Positions 1 to 8,560 of a DNA stretch of 64,000 nucleotides are shown here, in pieces. The notes under the pieces were generated by a model. The model did not search any database, was not told the origin of the DNA, and worked only from the letters and a program-made list of their open reading frames with translations. This DNA comes from an uncultured Lachnospiraceae bacterium (GTDB lineage: Bacteria > Bacillota > Clostridia > Lachnospirales > Lachnospiraceae), in the NCBI GenBank assembly GCA_910585555.1, contig CAJUFU010000003.1:1-64000 (forward strand), in the 5' to 3' direction. A program made the translations under genes and the position numbers. Each line of letters opens with the position of its first letter. Within the stretch, counting starts at the first letter, position 1.

Positions 1-1357
1 CAAAATCACGGTCTCTCAGCTCCCTGCGCGCCACAGCCTCGGGATTAACAGACATCATAACGCTAGAGGCACACATAAGTAACACGCCTGTAAATCCCAA
101 AGAAAATAAGGTCAGGACAGTCCGCTTCCTGTTCCTTGAAAAATTTATTTTAGCAAACGATCTTGGTGTGAGCCGCCGCCTCAGCTTTTTCGTGTCATTA
201 AATTTCGTAACATCCGTTGTTGTTGTAATCCTGACCGCTTCCATCGGAGAGACGGATACTGCAATCCGCACAGGCTTGCGTATGGACATCCGGACGGTGA
301 TTTCCATAGCGACGGCAGTAAGAACCGCAAATTTCATTGTGTTCGGTAAATACCAGCCGTCGGGAAGGAGCAGATATCCCATGATACAGCCGCTGATAAT
401 GCCAAATGGAATAGACAGCAGGGACAGTTTCCGGCTTTCTTTCTGTACAAGACGCTTCATCTGCTTCTGGGTAATACCGACCACGCGCAGCCGCCCATAT
501 TCCTTCACCTTTTCCGTGACAGAGATATAAAACAGGCTGTAAATAACCACGTAGCAGGCAATGATGATCAACATGCCGATACATCCAGTGGTAAGCCTGT
601 CAGCGGATGCGTTTTCGAAAGTAGTAAAGTAAGAGGAACTGAATCGGATATCCGCTTCTTCGAAACCATAGGGTTCCAGACTTGCAATGATATACTGTTT
701 TAATTCATCCGTATCCATATCCTCACTTCCGGCCATCCGTATCAACGCCGCATAAGGAATATTTGTACCCGCAAAATAAGATGTCAGAAGCTTCTGCGAG
801 ACCAAAACTTCGTATGTGTTGTTTGTATCCTCATCCTGAATCAGCCCGCAGACTGTATATTCTGACGGCACATTCCGGCCCAGATCAAGAGAAATTGACT
901 GTCCAAGCGCCGGTTCCATTCCCTGCTTTTCCAGATAAGATGCCGCAATGGCAATCTCTGTCTCCCCTTCCGGCAGCCGTCCCTGCAACAGCTCATGGGA
1001 AGACATCTGAAACGCTGTTTCATCATAATAGGTGGCCTTTAATGTGTCCTTGCCCATCCGCAGTTCTCGAAACCGCATCGTAAGCATTAGACCTGCCTGC
1101 TCAATTTTTTCATCTTCTGCCAGAACAGCACACTGCTGCGGCTCCTTGACGGACACTACCGCCTGAAAACGTCCTTTATAAAATTTGTTGATCTGATAAG
1201 TTCCGCCATAGACATAGAGGGTCAGCGTCATAATCAGACAGGCCGCAAATGCAATCGTTATCATGATAAAAAAATTACGGCGTCTTTCGGCCCGGATACT
1301 CCTGTCCGCCAGACGGTTGATGATTTTATTGGTACTTGCCGTAAATAATGATGTCAC
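1..1357 (-). CDS. FtsX-family ABC transporter permease (3' end beyond window)
   Basis: This is the membrane subunit of an ABC exporter of the MacB/FtsX type; about 452 residues are visible and the frame stays open to the left edge. A first membrane helix lies near residues 28-50. A large extracytoplasmic domain follows to about residue 245, then the FtsX core helices (GCIGMLIIIACYVVIYS and the next two). A second copy of the N-terminal pattern begins (FSRNRKRTVLTLFSLGF) near the edge. The start is a GTG with an AAGGAGG box 6 bases upstream. It follows the ATPase gene by 11 bp, and a kinase/regulator pair lies upstream, so the set probably detoxifies or exports an envelope-active compound or peptide. 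The substrate cannot be read from the sequence. Confidence 0.85.
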   Translation of the reverse strand, partial: MTSLFTASTNKIINRLADRSIRAERRRNFFIMITIAFAACLIMTLTLYVYGGTYQINKFYKGRFQAVVSVKEPQQCAVLAEDEKIEQAGLMLTMRFRELRMGKDTLKATYYDETAFQMSSHELLQGRLPEGETEIAIAASYLEKQGMEPALGQSISLDLGRNVPSEYTVCGLIQDEDTNNTYEVLVSQKLLTSYFAGTNIPYAALIRMAGSEDMDTDELKQYIIASLEPYGFEEADIRFSSSYFTTFENASADRLTTGCIGMLIIIACYVVIYSLFYISVTEKVKEYGRLRVVGITQKQMKRLVQKESRKLSLLSIPFGIISGCIMGYLLLPDGWYLPNTMKFAVLTAVAMEITVRMSIRKPVRIAVSVSPMEAVRITTTTDVTKFNDTKKLRRRLTPRSFAKINFSRNRKRTVLTLFSLGFTGVLLMCASSVMMSVNPEAVARRELRDRDF

Positions 1358-1368
1358 TGTGCCCCTCC

Positions 1369-2034
1369 TTATCCCACAATCCTGCCGTCTTCCAGCCGGA
1401 CGATGCGGTCCGCCAGAAGGGCTATGTCCTGGTTGTGTGTGATCATGACGATGGTCTGGTTAAATTTTTCACCGGTCAGTTTTAAAAGTCCCAGAACATC
1501 GGCACTGCTCTTGCTGTCGAGATTGCCGGTAGGTTCGTCCGCCAAGACAATTGCAGGCTTAGTAATCAGTGCCCTTGCGATTGCCACACGTTGCTGCTGT
1601 CCGCCGGAAAGATTGTTAGGCATACTTTTTAATTTATCTTTCAGAGAAAGCACATGAACCACTTCCTCCATAAAACGCTGGTCTACTGTAGCTCCGTCCA
1701 GTTCCACAGGCAGGACAATGTTCTCAAATACATTTAAAATCGGAACCAGATTATAATTCTGGAAAACAAACCCGATATTACGCCTGCGGAAAATGGTAAG
1801 TTCCTCATCCTTCATCCTGGAAAGCTCTTTTTCATGGACAATCACCGAACCGGAAGTAGGTGTATCCAATCCGCCAATCATATGTAATAAAGTCGATTTG
1901 CCAGAGCCGGAAGTACCCACTATGGCCACAAATTCCCCCTTACTGACAGATAAATCCACATCATCCACCGCGCGGGTGATATTGGTTCCTTCCCCATAAT
2001 ATTTCTTTAAATGTCTGGTCTGCAAAATCTCCAT
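1369..2034 (-). CDS. ABC transporter ATP-binding protein (MacB/LolD-like)
   Basis: ATPase subunit of 221 residues, the usual length for LolD/MacB-type exporters. Walker A is GTSGSGKST near residue 40, the signature is LSGGQQQRVAIARAL near 142, and Walker B is IVLADEPTGNLD near 162, where the TGNLD ending is typical of the FtsX-partner subgroup. The switch histidine is in MITHNQD. It should energise the FtsX-type permease directly downstream. The native promoter region is unusual: a MITE-like element sits just upstream of the ribosome binding site region (element begins 37 bp from the start codon), so transcription may now begin inside or across that element. Confidence 0.93.
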   Translation of the reverse strand: MEILQTRHLKKYYGEGTNITRAVDDVDLSVSKGEFVAIVGTSGSGKSTLLHMIGGLDTPTSGSVIVHEKELSRMKDEELTIFRRRNIGFVFQNYNLVPILNVFENIVLPVELDGATVDQRFMEEVVHVLSLKDKLKSMPNNLSGGQQQRVAIARALITKPAIVLADEPTGNLDSKSSADVLGLLKLTGEKFNQTIVMITHNQDIALLADRIVRLEDGRIVG

Positions 2035-2070
2035 CGTAAACTGCCTCCTTCACAATTACTTATATTTCTA

Positions 2071-2280
2071 TAGGTAATTGCGAAACGCATTCTTTCAGGA
2101 AAGCAGTTGTACAAAATAGACATATCGCAAGTAGGGTGCTTTGACGCCGCCGGTGTTTAGACGCCGTATTCCGGCGTCTTATGCACCGCTGCGAGCGGCA
2201 GTGCAGCGCAAGCGTGCCCTACGGTGATTGTCTATTTTGTACAACGGAAACTTTGCAAAACATAGTTTCGCAATTACCTA
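2071..2280. mobile_element. MITE-like 210-bp inverted-repeat element, copy 1
   Basis: Non-coding 210-bp element with 16-bp terminal inverted repeats (TAGGTAATTGCGAAAC at the left, its exact complement at the right). A second nested 16-bp inverted repeat, TTGTACAAAATAGACA, is at 2107-2122 and, inverted, at 2229-2244. A GC-rich centre carries its own hairpin (AGACGCCG at 2159-2166 with CGGCGTCT at 2172-2179). It is flanked by AC(T/C)TATATTTCTA at 2058-2070 and 2281-2293, a 13-bp direct repeat with one mismatch, as expected of a target duplication. A near-identical copy lies at 33834-34043. No open frame that could encode a transposase is present, so it would have to be moved in trans. It sits in the upstream region of the ABC ATPase gene. 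Confidence 0.85.
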
Positions 2281-2350
2281 ACCTATATTTCTATTATAAA
2301 AGGGAAATATTGCAGAAATCTTACTGACTATCAACAGCCTTTGTCCCGCA

Positions 2351-3358
2351 TCAAAGAGGCATAAATATCTCAAACTCACTTCCACAGTTGACAGCGGAAT
2401 TCACTAAAATATAACCATGCTGGAGCGTTATAATCTGTCTGCTCAGGTACAGACCTATCCCATTGCCCTCCAATATATCTGTATCTCCGCGCCAAAATCT
2501 TGTGAATATATGGGGCAGGTCATCGCGGGGAATACCAATGCCGGTATCTTTGATCGAAATTTTGACATATTCTTCTGTCCTGCTAAGCAGAATCGTAAGT
2601 TTACCCTTTCGAGGAGTATATTTAACCGCGTTTTCCATCACATTAAACAATGCCTCACTTGTCCATTTGGAGTCATGAAGCACAGCATAGTCCGTCGTAT
2701 TGTCGTAATACACCGCTATCTCCTTTTTCTGTGCAGGTACAAGTACTCCTTCCAGCGCAGAAAGAATGGTATTGCCGATAGAAGCTTTCTTAGGATGTAT
2801 CTGTATCAGTCCGTTTTCAAGCTGTGATGTTTTTAGTAATGCCCCTATTAAAAAGTCTATTTTAGCAAGCTGTTTCTCCTGCCTCTCCAAAGCGCCCCGC
2901 TTCTCCTTTGGAGAAATTCCCGGCTCTTTTATCGTTTCCTGCAAAAGATGCATATTCGTGAGGGGTGTTTTTAACTGATGGGAAATATCGGAAACAAAAG
3001 ACTGTACCTTATTCTTTTCTCTTTCTATGGACTTTTGCTGCATTTGAACAATATCATATAATCGGTTCATCTGATGATAAATCTGGGAAATATAGGTGTC
3101 GTCCGTCATATCATAGCTTGGTGAAAATTCCCGGTCTATCATCTGCTCTATCATCACAAACAAGTCTTTAAAAAAGGCAGAAAAGGTGCTTTTTAATAAA
3201 AGCCGCGCCACACCGATAAACAGAATAAAAGTAAACTGTGAGAAGATAAGAATATCTGCGCCGTTTCTATGGATTGAAAATAGAATGAGTAGCAGATTTA
3301 TCGCCAAAATACCATAAAACAGGATTTTAACGGCTGTGAAATATTTTTTGTTTATCAC
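2351..3358 (-). CDS. Sensor histidine kinase with short extracellular loop
   Basis: Membrane sensor kinase of about 335 residues. Two hydrophobic helices near residues 8-27 and 36-55 are joined by a very short outside loop (HRNGAD), the layout of intramembrane-sensing kinases of cell-envelope stress systems. The HisKA motif HQLKTPLTNM, the N box (NAVKYTP), G1 box (DTGIGI) and G2 box (GNGIGLYLS) are all present. I place the start at a GTG that overlaps the regulator's TGA stop (GTGA), a typical coupled arrangement; an upstream ATG at 3385 inside the regulator gene is possible. Context says it controls the ABC exporter further downstream, though the MITE now separates kinase from ATPase gene. 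Confidence 0.9.
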   Translation of the reverse strand: MINKKYFTAVKILFYGILAINLLLILFSIHRNGADILIFSQFTFILFIGVARLLLKSTFSAFFKDLFVMIEQMIDREFSPSYDMTDDTYISQIYHQMNRLYDIVQMQQKSIEREKNKVQSFVSDISHQLKTPLTNMHLLQETIKEPGISPKEKRGALERQEKQLAKIDFLIGALLKTSQLENGLIQIHPKKASIGNTILSALEGVLVPAQKKEIAVYYDNTTDYAVLHDSKWTSEALFNVMENAVKYTPRKGKLTILLSRTEEYVKISIKDTGIGIPRDDLPHIFTRFWRGDTDILEGNGIGLYLSRQIITLQHGYILVNSAVNCGSEFEIFMPL

Positions 3359-4047
3359 TGGATACCCCCATCCCCTGCAATCCACATATAACCCGTGCCA
3401 TATACAGTCTTAATATACCGATGATTCACAGAATCGATTTTTGCTCTGATTCGGCTGACCATAACATTTAGGGAGGACTCCTCCACATAGTTTCCACGCC
3501 TGTCCCATACCGCATCCAAAATCTTTTCCCTTGTAACGATATGCCCCGCATTTTTTATAAGCAGTTCCAGGAACTTAAATTCCAAAGGCGTAAGCTCAAC
3601 CGGCTCACCCGCCGCATAAGCAGTCATAGATGAGAATTCTATATGTAAGTAAGCATCCGAATAAAATAACTCGCTAGATTTCTCTTCCATCCGGCTTGTG
3701 ACTGCGGCTATCTTTTTTAACAGAATGGGAAGCGAAAAGGGTTTGGTCACATAATCGTCCGCCCCCATGTTATACCCTCTTAATATGTCGCTTTCCATAT
3801 CCTTCACCGTAAGAAAAATAATTCTGGTATCTGTTGAAATCTGCCGGATTCTTTCACAGACAGAAAAACCATCACCGTCAGGCAGTGTAACATCCAGCAG
3901 AATAAGATCAAACTGAAGAGTTCTTACCTTCTTTACAGCCTCCTTACTTGTGTATGCAGATGTGGTATGATACCCGTTTTGATGCAGATGCCGTATCAAC
4001 GTTTCGCTTAAAACCCGGTCATCTTCTACTAACAATACTTTTTTCAT
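3355..4047 (-). CDS. OmpR-family response regulator
   Basis: Response regulator of 230 residues with an N-terminal receiver (acidic residues in LLVEDDR, phospho-acceptor in DLILLDVTLPDGDG, conserved Lys in DDYVTKPFS). The C-terminal winged-helix domain has the recognition helix VEESSLNVMVSRIRAKI. The start is the ATG of MKKVLLVEDD, preceded by GGAGA at a suitable distance; an earlier ATG at 4083 would add 12 residues that do not belong to the fold. It is followed with a 4-bp overlap by its kinase. The likely target is the ABC exporter operon downstream, by analogy with BceRS-type modules. Confidence 0.93.
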   Translation of the reverse strand: MKKVLLVEDDRVLSETLIRHLHQNGYHTTSAYTSKEAVKKVRTLQFDLILLDVTLPDGDGFSVCERIRQISTDTRIIFLTVKDMESDILRGYNMGADDYVTKPFSLPILLKKIAAVTSRMEEKSSELFYSDAYLHIEFSSMTAYAAGEPVELTPLEFKFLELLIKNAGHIVTREKILDAVWDRRGNYVEESSLNVMVSRIRAKIDSVNHRYIKTVYGTGYMWIAGDGGIQ

Positions 4048-4119
4048 GGTCAGTCTCCATCTTTGTGTTATCTGACTTCGCAAGTCTTAACTACAACTCT
4101 ATCACTCTATAAAGACACC

Positions 4120-5280
4120 CTATTTTATAATCTCTTTCAGATATTGTTCATAACAGTAAACTCTATACCGCTGTTTATTAGAAATTTCCTTAACTAAGTC
4201 ATGTTTTTCTAGAATAGCTACTGATTTTGCGGCAGTATTATATGCTGTATGAAATTCCCGTTCGATATCGTGAATGACAAAAACCGGATTTTCTTCCATA
4301 AATGCAGATACCTCCTGCAATAGTGATTTTTGTTTTTCATTTTCGATGGAAGCCAAGGTATTTTTATGAATCTGCTCTAACTGCATAATTGCCTGATTCG
4401 TTTTTGTAACGGCCATCTCCAAAACATCTAAAAAAAATCGAATCCATTTACCATAGTCTCCGCTCTCTCTTACTTGACGCATTGCCCTTTTCCGCTCCAC
4501 ATCCTGCTCTATTAAATATTTTGCATATGGAATGTAATAATCAATTTCTATACCCTGTAGCTTAAGATAATAGTTTAACAAAACACTTAACCAAATCTCA
4601 TTATTCTCCTCATATGGCATAATAGTCAAGAACTGGTATGCCATAAGACCAGCCTTTATAAAAATATCCATTTTAGTCTTTTCATTCCAAAAACCTTCCA
4701 AATCCCGCATCAATTCAGGAATATGTTCTGGTGACGGCGGACTATACACTAATACTCCCTCTTTCTTGAATTCGGTACTTTCCCAAATCTGATTCTGCCG
4801 TAATGCTGCGTCCTTATTGCTTATTTTTATTTTTCCCTTAAGAACATTACCACAAATACAATCCCTTTGTTCTTCCATATATTCATATATAACCATTTTC
4901 TTACAAATATCTGCTGATAATCGAAGACTAAATACCTCTGTTAAATGTACCTCAACGTCTTCTTTTCTTAGAACCGCAACGCTTTCTTGCCTGAAAAACT
5001 GTCTGTTTCTGACTTTAAAATTTGTTTCATAAAAGCCAAGTCCCTCCATTTTCCCAATTTCTCTATAAATGGAGTTAAGCCTATCCCCCCACTCCTTTGT
5101 CAGGAATTGTTGCTCATCTACCTGTTGTATTGATGCCGGTAAATACGTACGATAATATAATCTACTATCCGTTGTCTGCACCCCCACCGCACCACGAATA
5201 ATTTCATATCCTCCGGCATTATTCTGCTTTGTACATTGCATCATTTCATCATATTCTATATAATCATCAATATCTTCCAT
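4120..5280 (-). CDS. Fic-family protein with degenerate active site
   Basis: A 386-residue protein with Fic-family layout: the RxNQxW segment at 161-166, the PPSPEHIPELMRDLEGFWNE segment at 181-200, the core helix, and a C-terminal winged helix (roughly 310-386). Fic enzymes transfer AMP or other groups using the motif HPFxxGNGR. Here that stretch reads MPYEENNEI (from residue 221), so the catalytic His and the Gly-Asn-Gly-Arg nucleotide loop are gone. The rest of the fold looks intact, so this is probably a conserved non-enzymatic Fic relative, or a recently inactivated one. It lies 9 bp after a RhuM gene, in an AT-rich stretch that suggests transfer. No inhibitory S/TxxxE(G/N) motif was noticed. 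Confidence 0.75.
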   Translation of the reverse strand: MEDIDDYIEYDEMMQCTKQNNAGGYEIIRGAVGVQTTDSRLYYRTYLPASIQQVDEQQFLTKEWGDRLNSIYREIGKMEGLGFYETNFKVRNRQFFRQESVAVLRKEDVEVHLTEVFSLRLSADICKKMVIYEYMEEQRDCICGNVLKGKIKISNKDAALRQNQIWESTEFKKEGVLVYSPPSPEHIPELMRDLEGFWNEKTKMDIFIKAGLMAYQFLTIMPYEENNEIWLSVLLNYYLKLQGIEIDYYIPYAKYLIEQDVERKRAMRQVRESGDYGKWIRFFLDVLEMAVTKTNQAIMQLEQIHKNTLASIENEKQKSLLQEVSAFMEENPVFVIHDIEREFHTAYNTAAKSVAILEKHDLVKEISNKQRYRVYCYEQYLKEIIK

Positions 5281-5289
5281 ATATGTAAA

Positions 5290-6294
5290 TTACTCCTGTT
5301 TCTTTTCAATTCCTTCAAGAACGGAAATAGTTTTCAGATAATGTTTCTCTACCTCTGATAAATGCAGTTTCGCTTTCTCTGAATACTTTTCATATTCTTT
5401 ATGTGCTTTCTCAAGCGCCTGTCCGTGTGTTATTTTCCCTTTATGGTTCAATATATCTCGTCTTGTCATTTTTAAATAATCGTCAATTGTTTCAAGCCAA
5501 TCCTTCATATACATGGGTTCACGATTCATTGCCCTCAGCTCAGCAATATCCAAATAAGCAGAAACAAGTCTGTCTAATATAGCAAGCTCTTCTCTGCTTA
5601 AATAATTTTTCGCAATTTCCGTATCCGATTTTTCCGGAAACATACCGCTCCAGTTTGTCAACCCCATAAATTCTTTTTCACTGTCAGCCCTCTCAAAAAT
5701 CACTTCTGCCGCAGTATGATGATGCACAGCCCAATGCATCTTATTTTGTACCTGTTTAAAAAAAAGTATGGATGCTTCTGATTTCGGATCATAATCTATA
5801 CTGGTGGCATAAATGTCCAAAACCTTTCTCCAAAATACCTTTTCGCTTGCGCGAATGCTTCTTATCCGTGATAGCAATTCCTCAAAATAATTGCCACCGC
5901 CAAGATTTCTTAACCTATCATCATCCAGCGCAAAACCTTTTATCATATATTCTTTCAAGACTTTCAATGCCCATTTACGAAACTGCGTACCACGAAGGGA
6001 TTTTACACGATAACCCACAGAAATAATTACATCCAGATTGTAATAAACTATTTTTCGTTCTACACTTCTACCTCCTTCATTTTGAACTGTTGCAAAAAAA
6101 GCAACAGTTGAACTTTCCTCCAATTCACCTTCTGAATATATATTTCTAATATGTCTTGATATAACAGATTTATCACGCTGAAACAGCTCGCATAACTGAC
6201 CTAAATTCAGCCATACTGTATCCGACTCCATCGTAACTTCCAATTTAACAGTTCCATCTTCAGTTACATAAATAAGAACTTCGCTTCTCCCCAT
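5290..6294 (-). CDS. RhuM-family protein
   Basis: A 334-residue protein of the RhuM (virulence RhuM) family. The N-terminal part resembles phage-type DNA-binding modules (VWLNLGQLCELFQRDKSVIS, then SRHIRNIYSEGEL). It is followed by the conserved RKIVYYNLDVIISVGYRVKS and GTQFRKWALKVLKEYMIKG segments and a helical C-terminal half with HHTAAEVIFERAD. The biochemical function of the family is not established; members are common in genomic islands and beside restriction or Fic-type genes. I choose the ATG with an AAGGGG box 5 bases upstream rather than the GTG two codons earlier. It precedes the Fic-like gene by 9 bp, so the two are probably co-transcribed. The region is AT-rich against its surroundings. 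Confidence 0.85.
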   Translation of the reverse strand: MGRSEVLIYVTEDGTVKLEVTMESDTVWLNLGQLCELFQRDKSVISRHIRNIYSEGELEESSTVAFFATVQNEGGRSVERKIVYYNLDVIISVGYRVKSLRGTQFRKWALKVLKEYMIKGFALDDDRLRNLGGGNYFEELLSRIRSIRASEKVFWRKVLDIYATSIDYDPKSEASILFFKQVQNKMHWAVHHHTAAEVIFERADSEKEFMGLTNWSGMFPEKSDTEIAKNYLSREELAILDRLVSAYLDIAELRAMNREPMYMKDWLETIDDYLKMTRRDILNHKGKITHGQALEKAHKEYEKYSEKAKLHLSEVEKHYLKTISVLEGIEKKQE

Positions 6295-6403
6295 ACACAC
6301 CCCTTATTCATGATTTATTTGAATTGATTTCCAGTATATCTTATTTGTTTCAAATTTTCAACATTTTTTGAAATTAATTATGTTTCATATACCATGTTGT
6401 GAC

Positions 6404-6444
6404 AAAAAACGGCAGGACCCCTTCTGACAACTGTCCTGCCGTTT
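6404..6444 (-). terminator. Rho-independent terminator after spoVAD
   Basis: An 11-bp GC-rich stem (AACGGCAGGAC pairing with GTCCTGCCGTT) closes a 14-base loop and is followed on the minus strand by a run of six T. It lies 10 bp beyond the spoVAD stop codon, so it is the original terminator of spoVAD. Confidence 0.85.
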
Positions 6445-6453
6445 CTAAACTGA

Positions 6454-6972
6454 CTATAGTTGCTCATAATGTTCCAAAACCACCCCATGGGCAATGCCCG
6501 GTATGGTCTGTCCCTCATTAAAGCTTGTCTTACTCAGAAGCGCCCCCGTAGGAACAAAAAGCACTCTCTTCCAGACGCCTTCTTGAAGCTTCTTTAAAAT
6601 ATAGGCGGACAGCACCACCGCACTGCACCCGCAGCCGGAACCGCCCGCATCGGTATGCTGTTTGTCACTGTCAAAAATTTCTATCCCACAGTCCATATGC
6701 TGTTTGGTGATATCAATCTGCATTTCCGAAAGAAGATCAAACAGAAGTTTTTGTCCCACCAGCCCCAAATCCCCGGTGATGATCTTATCATAATCCTTCG
6801 GCGCCCTGCCAAAGTCTTCCAGATTCTGTCTGATGGTATCCGCAGCCGCGGGGGCTGCTGTCAAGTTAGAACCATAATATTTTTTTCTAATGCCCCTAAT
6901 CCTTCTGCTTTTAAAAATTCTCACCCACCTTTGGAATATTACCCTTCCCCTGTTCAAAGTATACAATTCCAA
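6454..6972 (-). CDS. spoVAD: spoVAD 3' part (gene interrupted by the recombinase element)
   Basis: The last 134 residues (from the codons at 6855 down) are the C-terminal part of SpoVAD, the thiolase-fold protein that binds dipicolinic acid for uptake into the spore. Conserved stretches include APAAADTIRQNLEDF, ITGDLGLVG, DAGGSGCGCSAVV and GIAHGVVLEHYE. The first 39 residues (MELYTLNRGRVIFQ and on) are read from the mobile element and are not SpoVAD. The 5' part of the gene is 5.2 kb upstream on the same strand and ends at the same 8-bp core. As it stands this piece has no sporulation promoter and is unlikely to make a functional protein unless the element leaves. The gene is closed by the terminator at 6404-6444. 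Confidence 0.9.
   Translation of the reverse strand: MELYTLNRGRVIFQRWVRIFKSRRIRGIRKKYYGSNLTAAPAAADTIRQNLEDFGRAPKDYDKIITGDLGLVGQKLLFDLLSEMQIDITKQHMDCGIEIFDSDKQHTDAGGSGCGCSAVVLSAYILKKLQEGVWKRVLFVPTGALLSKTSFNEGQTIPGIAHGVVLEHYEQL
6848..6876. other. Attachment site at the spoVAD 3' junction
   Basis: The 8-bp core GCGGGGGC at 6848-6855 is followed, inside the element, by 11 bp and then the arm TAGAACCATA (6867-6876). The other junction has the exact complement TATGGTTCTA (12051-12060), 11 bp, then the core. Put together on an excised circle they form a symmetric site of 50 bp: arm 10, spacer 11, core 8, spacer 11, arm 10. This is the size and form expected of an attP for a large serine integrase. 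Confidence 0.85.
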
Positions 6973-8405
6973 TATCCGTTTTTGTTAGAGCCAACACGTT
7001 TAAGAATTCCCATTCCTTTTAGCTTTTTCAATGAGCGGTCAAGTGTACTTTTCCCAATCTCAAGGGACAAAATCAATTCCTGCCGCTTGATATGTGGATT
7101 TTTCCGAATTGCCAACAATACTTTTTGGTCAGTTTTGGAAAGAGTTATCTCCCCATTTATCTCCCCATTTATCTCCCCATTTATTTCCCCACCATTAATA
7201 ACATAAGCACCCGGCCCCACAATCGCAGTCGCAACTTCTGTCAGCGGGATTGTGATGCGAAATATGTCTCCCTCTACAAATTGCGGTTCCCCTCCAGAGT
7301 ACATCTTAGTATATTTATAGGTATTTCTCATGCCAGAGCCAAGTTCATCTGCAAGACCAATTTCGCGAAATACCTTTGATATCGGCGGATTTTTCGGAAA
7401 AGGCTCAAAGGAGGTGAGGTTCAATGCCCCGTCACCGTGGGAAAGATTGGCATTTTCTGTATAAACACGATTCTTTTCAATTATCAATTTTGCCACATAT
7501 CCACTTGAGAAGTCACGGTGTGCCAACAAATTTGAAACAATCTCGCGCAAAATATTATCCCTTGCACTAACACTTTGGATTCCATCCAGATGGAAAGTAT
7601 CATTTAAATGCTTTTTACCAAATGCCATGAGCCTTTCATAGCTTTCAATGAGATTCGTAATCACCACATCCCTGTCATCATAACGGTCGGTATTGAACAC
7701 CCGAAAGATAGCATCCGTCTTATGCTGCGGCAGGACGGACATAATCATTTGATCAGTACCAAAAAGCAGTATGGCTGCAAGGGTTATTCCCTCTTCGCCG
7801 GAAGACGGATCTTTCAGCACCAATCCGGCACTACGGATGACTTCTTCGTTTGTCATGTCCATCCAAGGATGATCTTTTGCACGTGAACGTGTCATAATCT
7901 TGGCACGTTCAATTAAGTCCATGCGCAGATCGGAGATACCAAATACCGGAAACACCTTATTTACATAGTAACTGCCGCTTTTGCGGGCATAAAGTCGATA
8001 TACCTCGTCAGAGTGGTGCGTGATGTCGATGTCGGAATCGTGGTTCCTGTCAAAAATGCGGCCATTACAACGGCAGACATCCTGTGAAACAGGCACACGT
8101 ATATAAAGGATATGCCTTCCATCTGATTCATACTCTATTGGTGTAAGGTAGAGCGGCGGGTACATTTTATTTTCATTATTGATAGAGGTAACAAATTCTT
8201 TCTTAATCTTGTCAATTTTATCTACTTCAATACCAAGAATCTCTCCATTATCTTTTACACCAAGAAAGATATGTCCGCCGTTCCGATTGGAAAATGCACA
8301 GACAGTTTCATAAACATCTTTCGTGACTTCTGTTCTTGATTTTTTGAATTCTACAGTGACGCTTTCACCGCTATTGATCAGTTCCAATAATTCTTGCGGA
8401 ATCAT
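6954..8405 (-). CDS. AlbA_2/Schlafen-like domain protein with C-terminal winged helix
   Basis: A protein of 483 residues. The N-terminal AlbA_2 (divergent AAA_4) domain has ESVTVEFKKS and CAFSNRNGGHIFLGVKDNGEI. The middle is a RecG-like, HATPase-like half (NILREIVSNLLAHRDFSSG, GSGMRNTYKYTK). The C-terminal winged helix begins about residue 420 (SKTDQKVLLAIRKNPHIKRQELILSL). Family members are usually transcription regulators or defence-associated nucleic-acid binding proteins; the role here is unknown. Between body and winged helix is a tetrapeptide repeat (INGE, about three and a half copies). The start chosen is the ATG of MIPQELLELI behind GGGGGG. It is cargo of the spoVAD element, and its 3' end overlaps the start of the hybrid 3' spoVAD frame. 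A relative lies at 28452-29870. Confidence 0.85.
   Translation of the reverse strand: MIPQELLELINSGESVTVEFKKSRTEVTKDVYETVCAFSNRNGGHIFLGVKDNGEILGIEVDKIDKIKKEFVTSINNENKMYPPLYLTPIEYESDGRHILYIRVPVSQDVCRCNGRIFDRNHDSDIDITHHSDEVYRLYARKSGSYYVNKVFPVFGISDLRMDLIERAKIMTRSRAKDHPWMDMTNEEVIRSAGLVLKDPSSGEEGITLAAILLFGTDQMIMSVLPQHKTDAIFRVFNTDRYDDRDVVITNLIESYERLMAFGKKHLNDTFHLDGIQSVSARDNILREIVSNLLAHRDFSSGYVAKLIIEKNRVYTENANLSHGDGALNLTSFEPFPKNPPISKVFREIGLADELGSGMRNTYKYTKMYSGGEPQFVEGDIFRITIPLTEVATAIVGPGAYVINGGEINGEINGEINGEITLSKTDQKVLLAIRKNPHIKRQELILSLEIGKSTLDRSLKKLKGMGILKRVGSNKNGYWNCIL
7145..7195 (-). repeat. 12-bp in-frame tandem repeat
   Basis: About three and a half copies of a 12-bp unit (ATAAATGGGGAG on the coding strand) encode repeated Ile-Asn-Gly-Glu in the linker before the winged helix of the AlbA_2 protein. 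Slippage would change linker length by four residues without breaking the frame. Confidence 0.85.
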
Positions 8406-8560
8406 TGTATATCCCCCCGTCATCTCCGTTTTTTACTTCGTATCGCTTTTCTTGTGTACAACTACCTCCTGTTTATGAAGCGGCTTTCAGAAACCACATA
8501 ATACAGTTACACTATTTTCTCATATAGTAACACATCCCAGATACCATAGACAATATATTC

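Noticed and set aside
168..584. Open frames on both strands inside the ABC permease gene
   Set aside because: They are out-of-frame shadows; the permease frame is continuous from 1357 to the left edge and encodes recognisable FtsX sequence.
7145..7195. Short tandem repeats as a possible CRISPR array
   Set aside because: Units are only 12 bp, adjacent without spacers and in frame within a protein; no cas genes are present. The same applies to 28650-28695.
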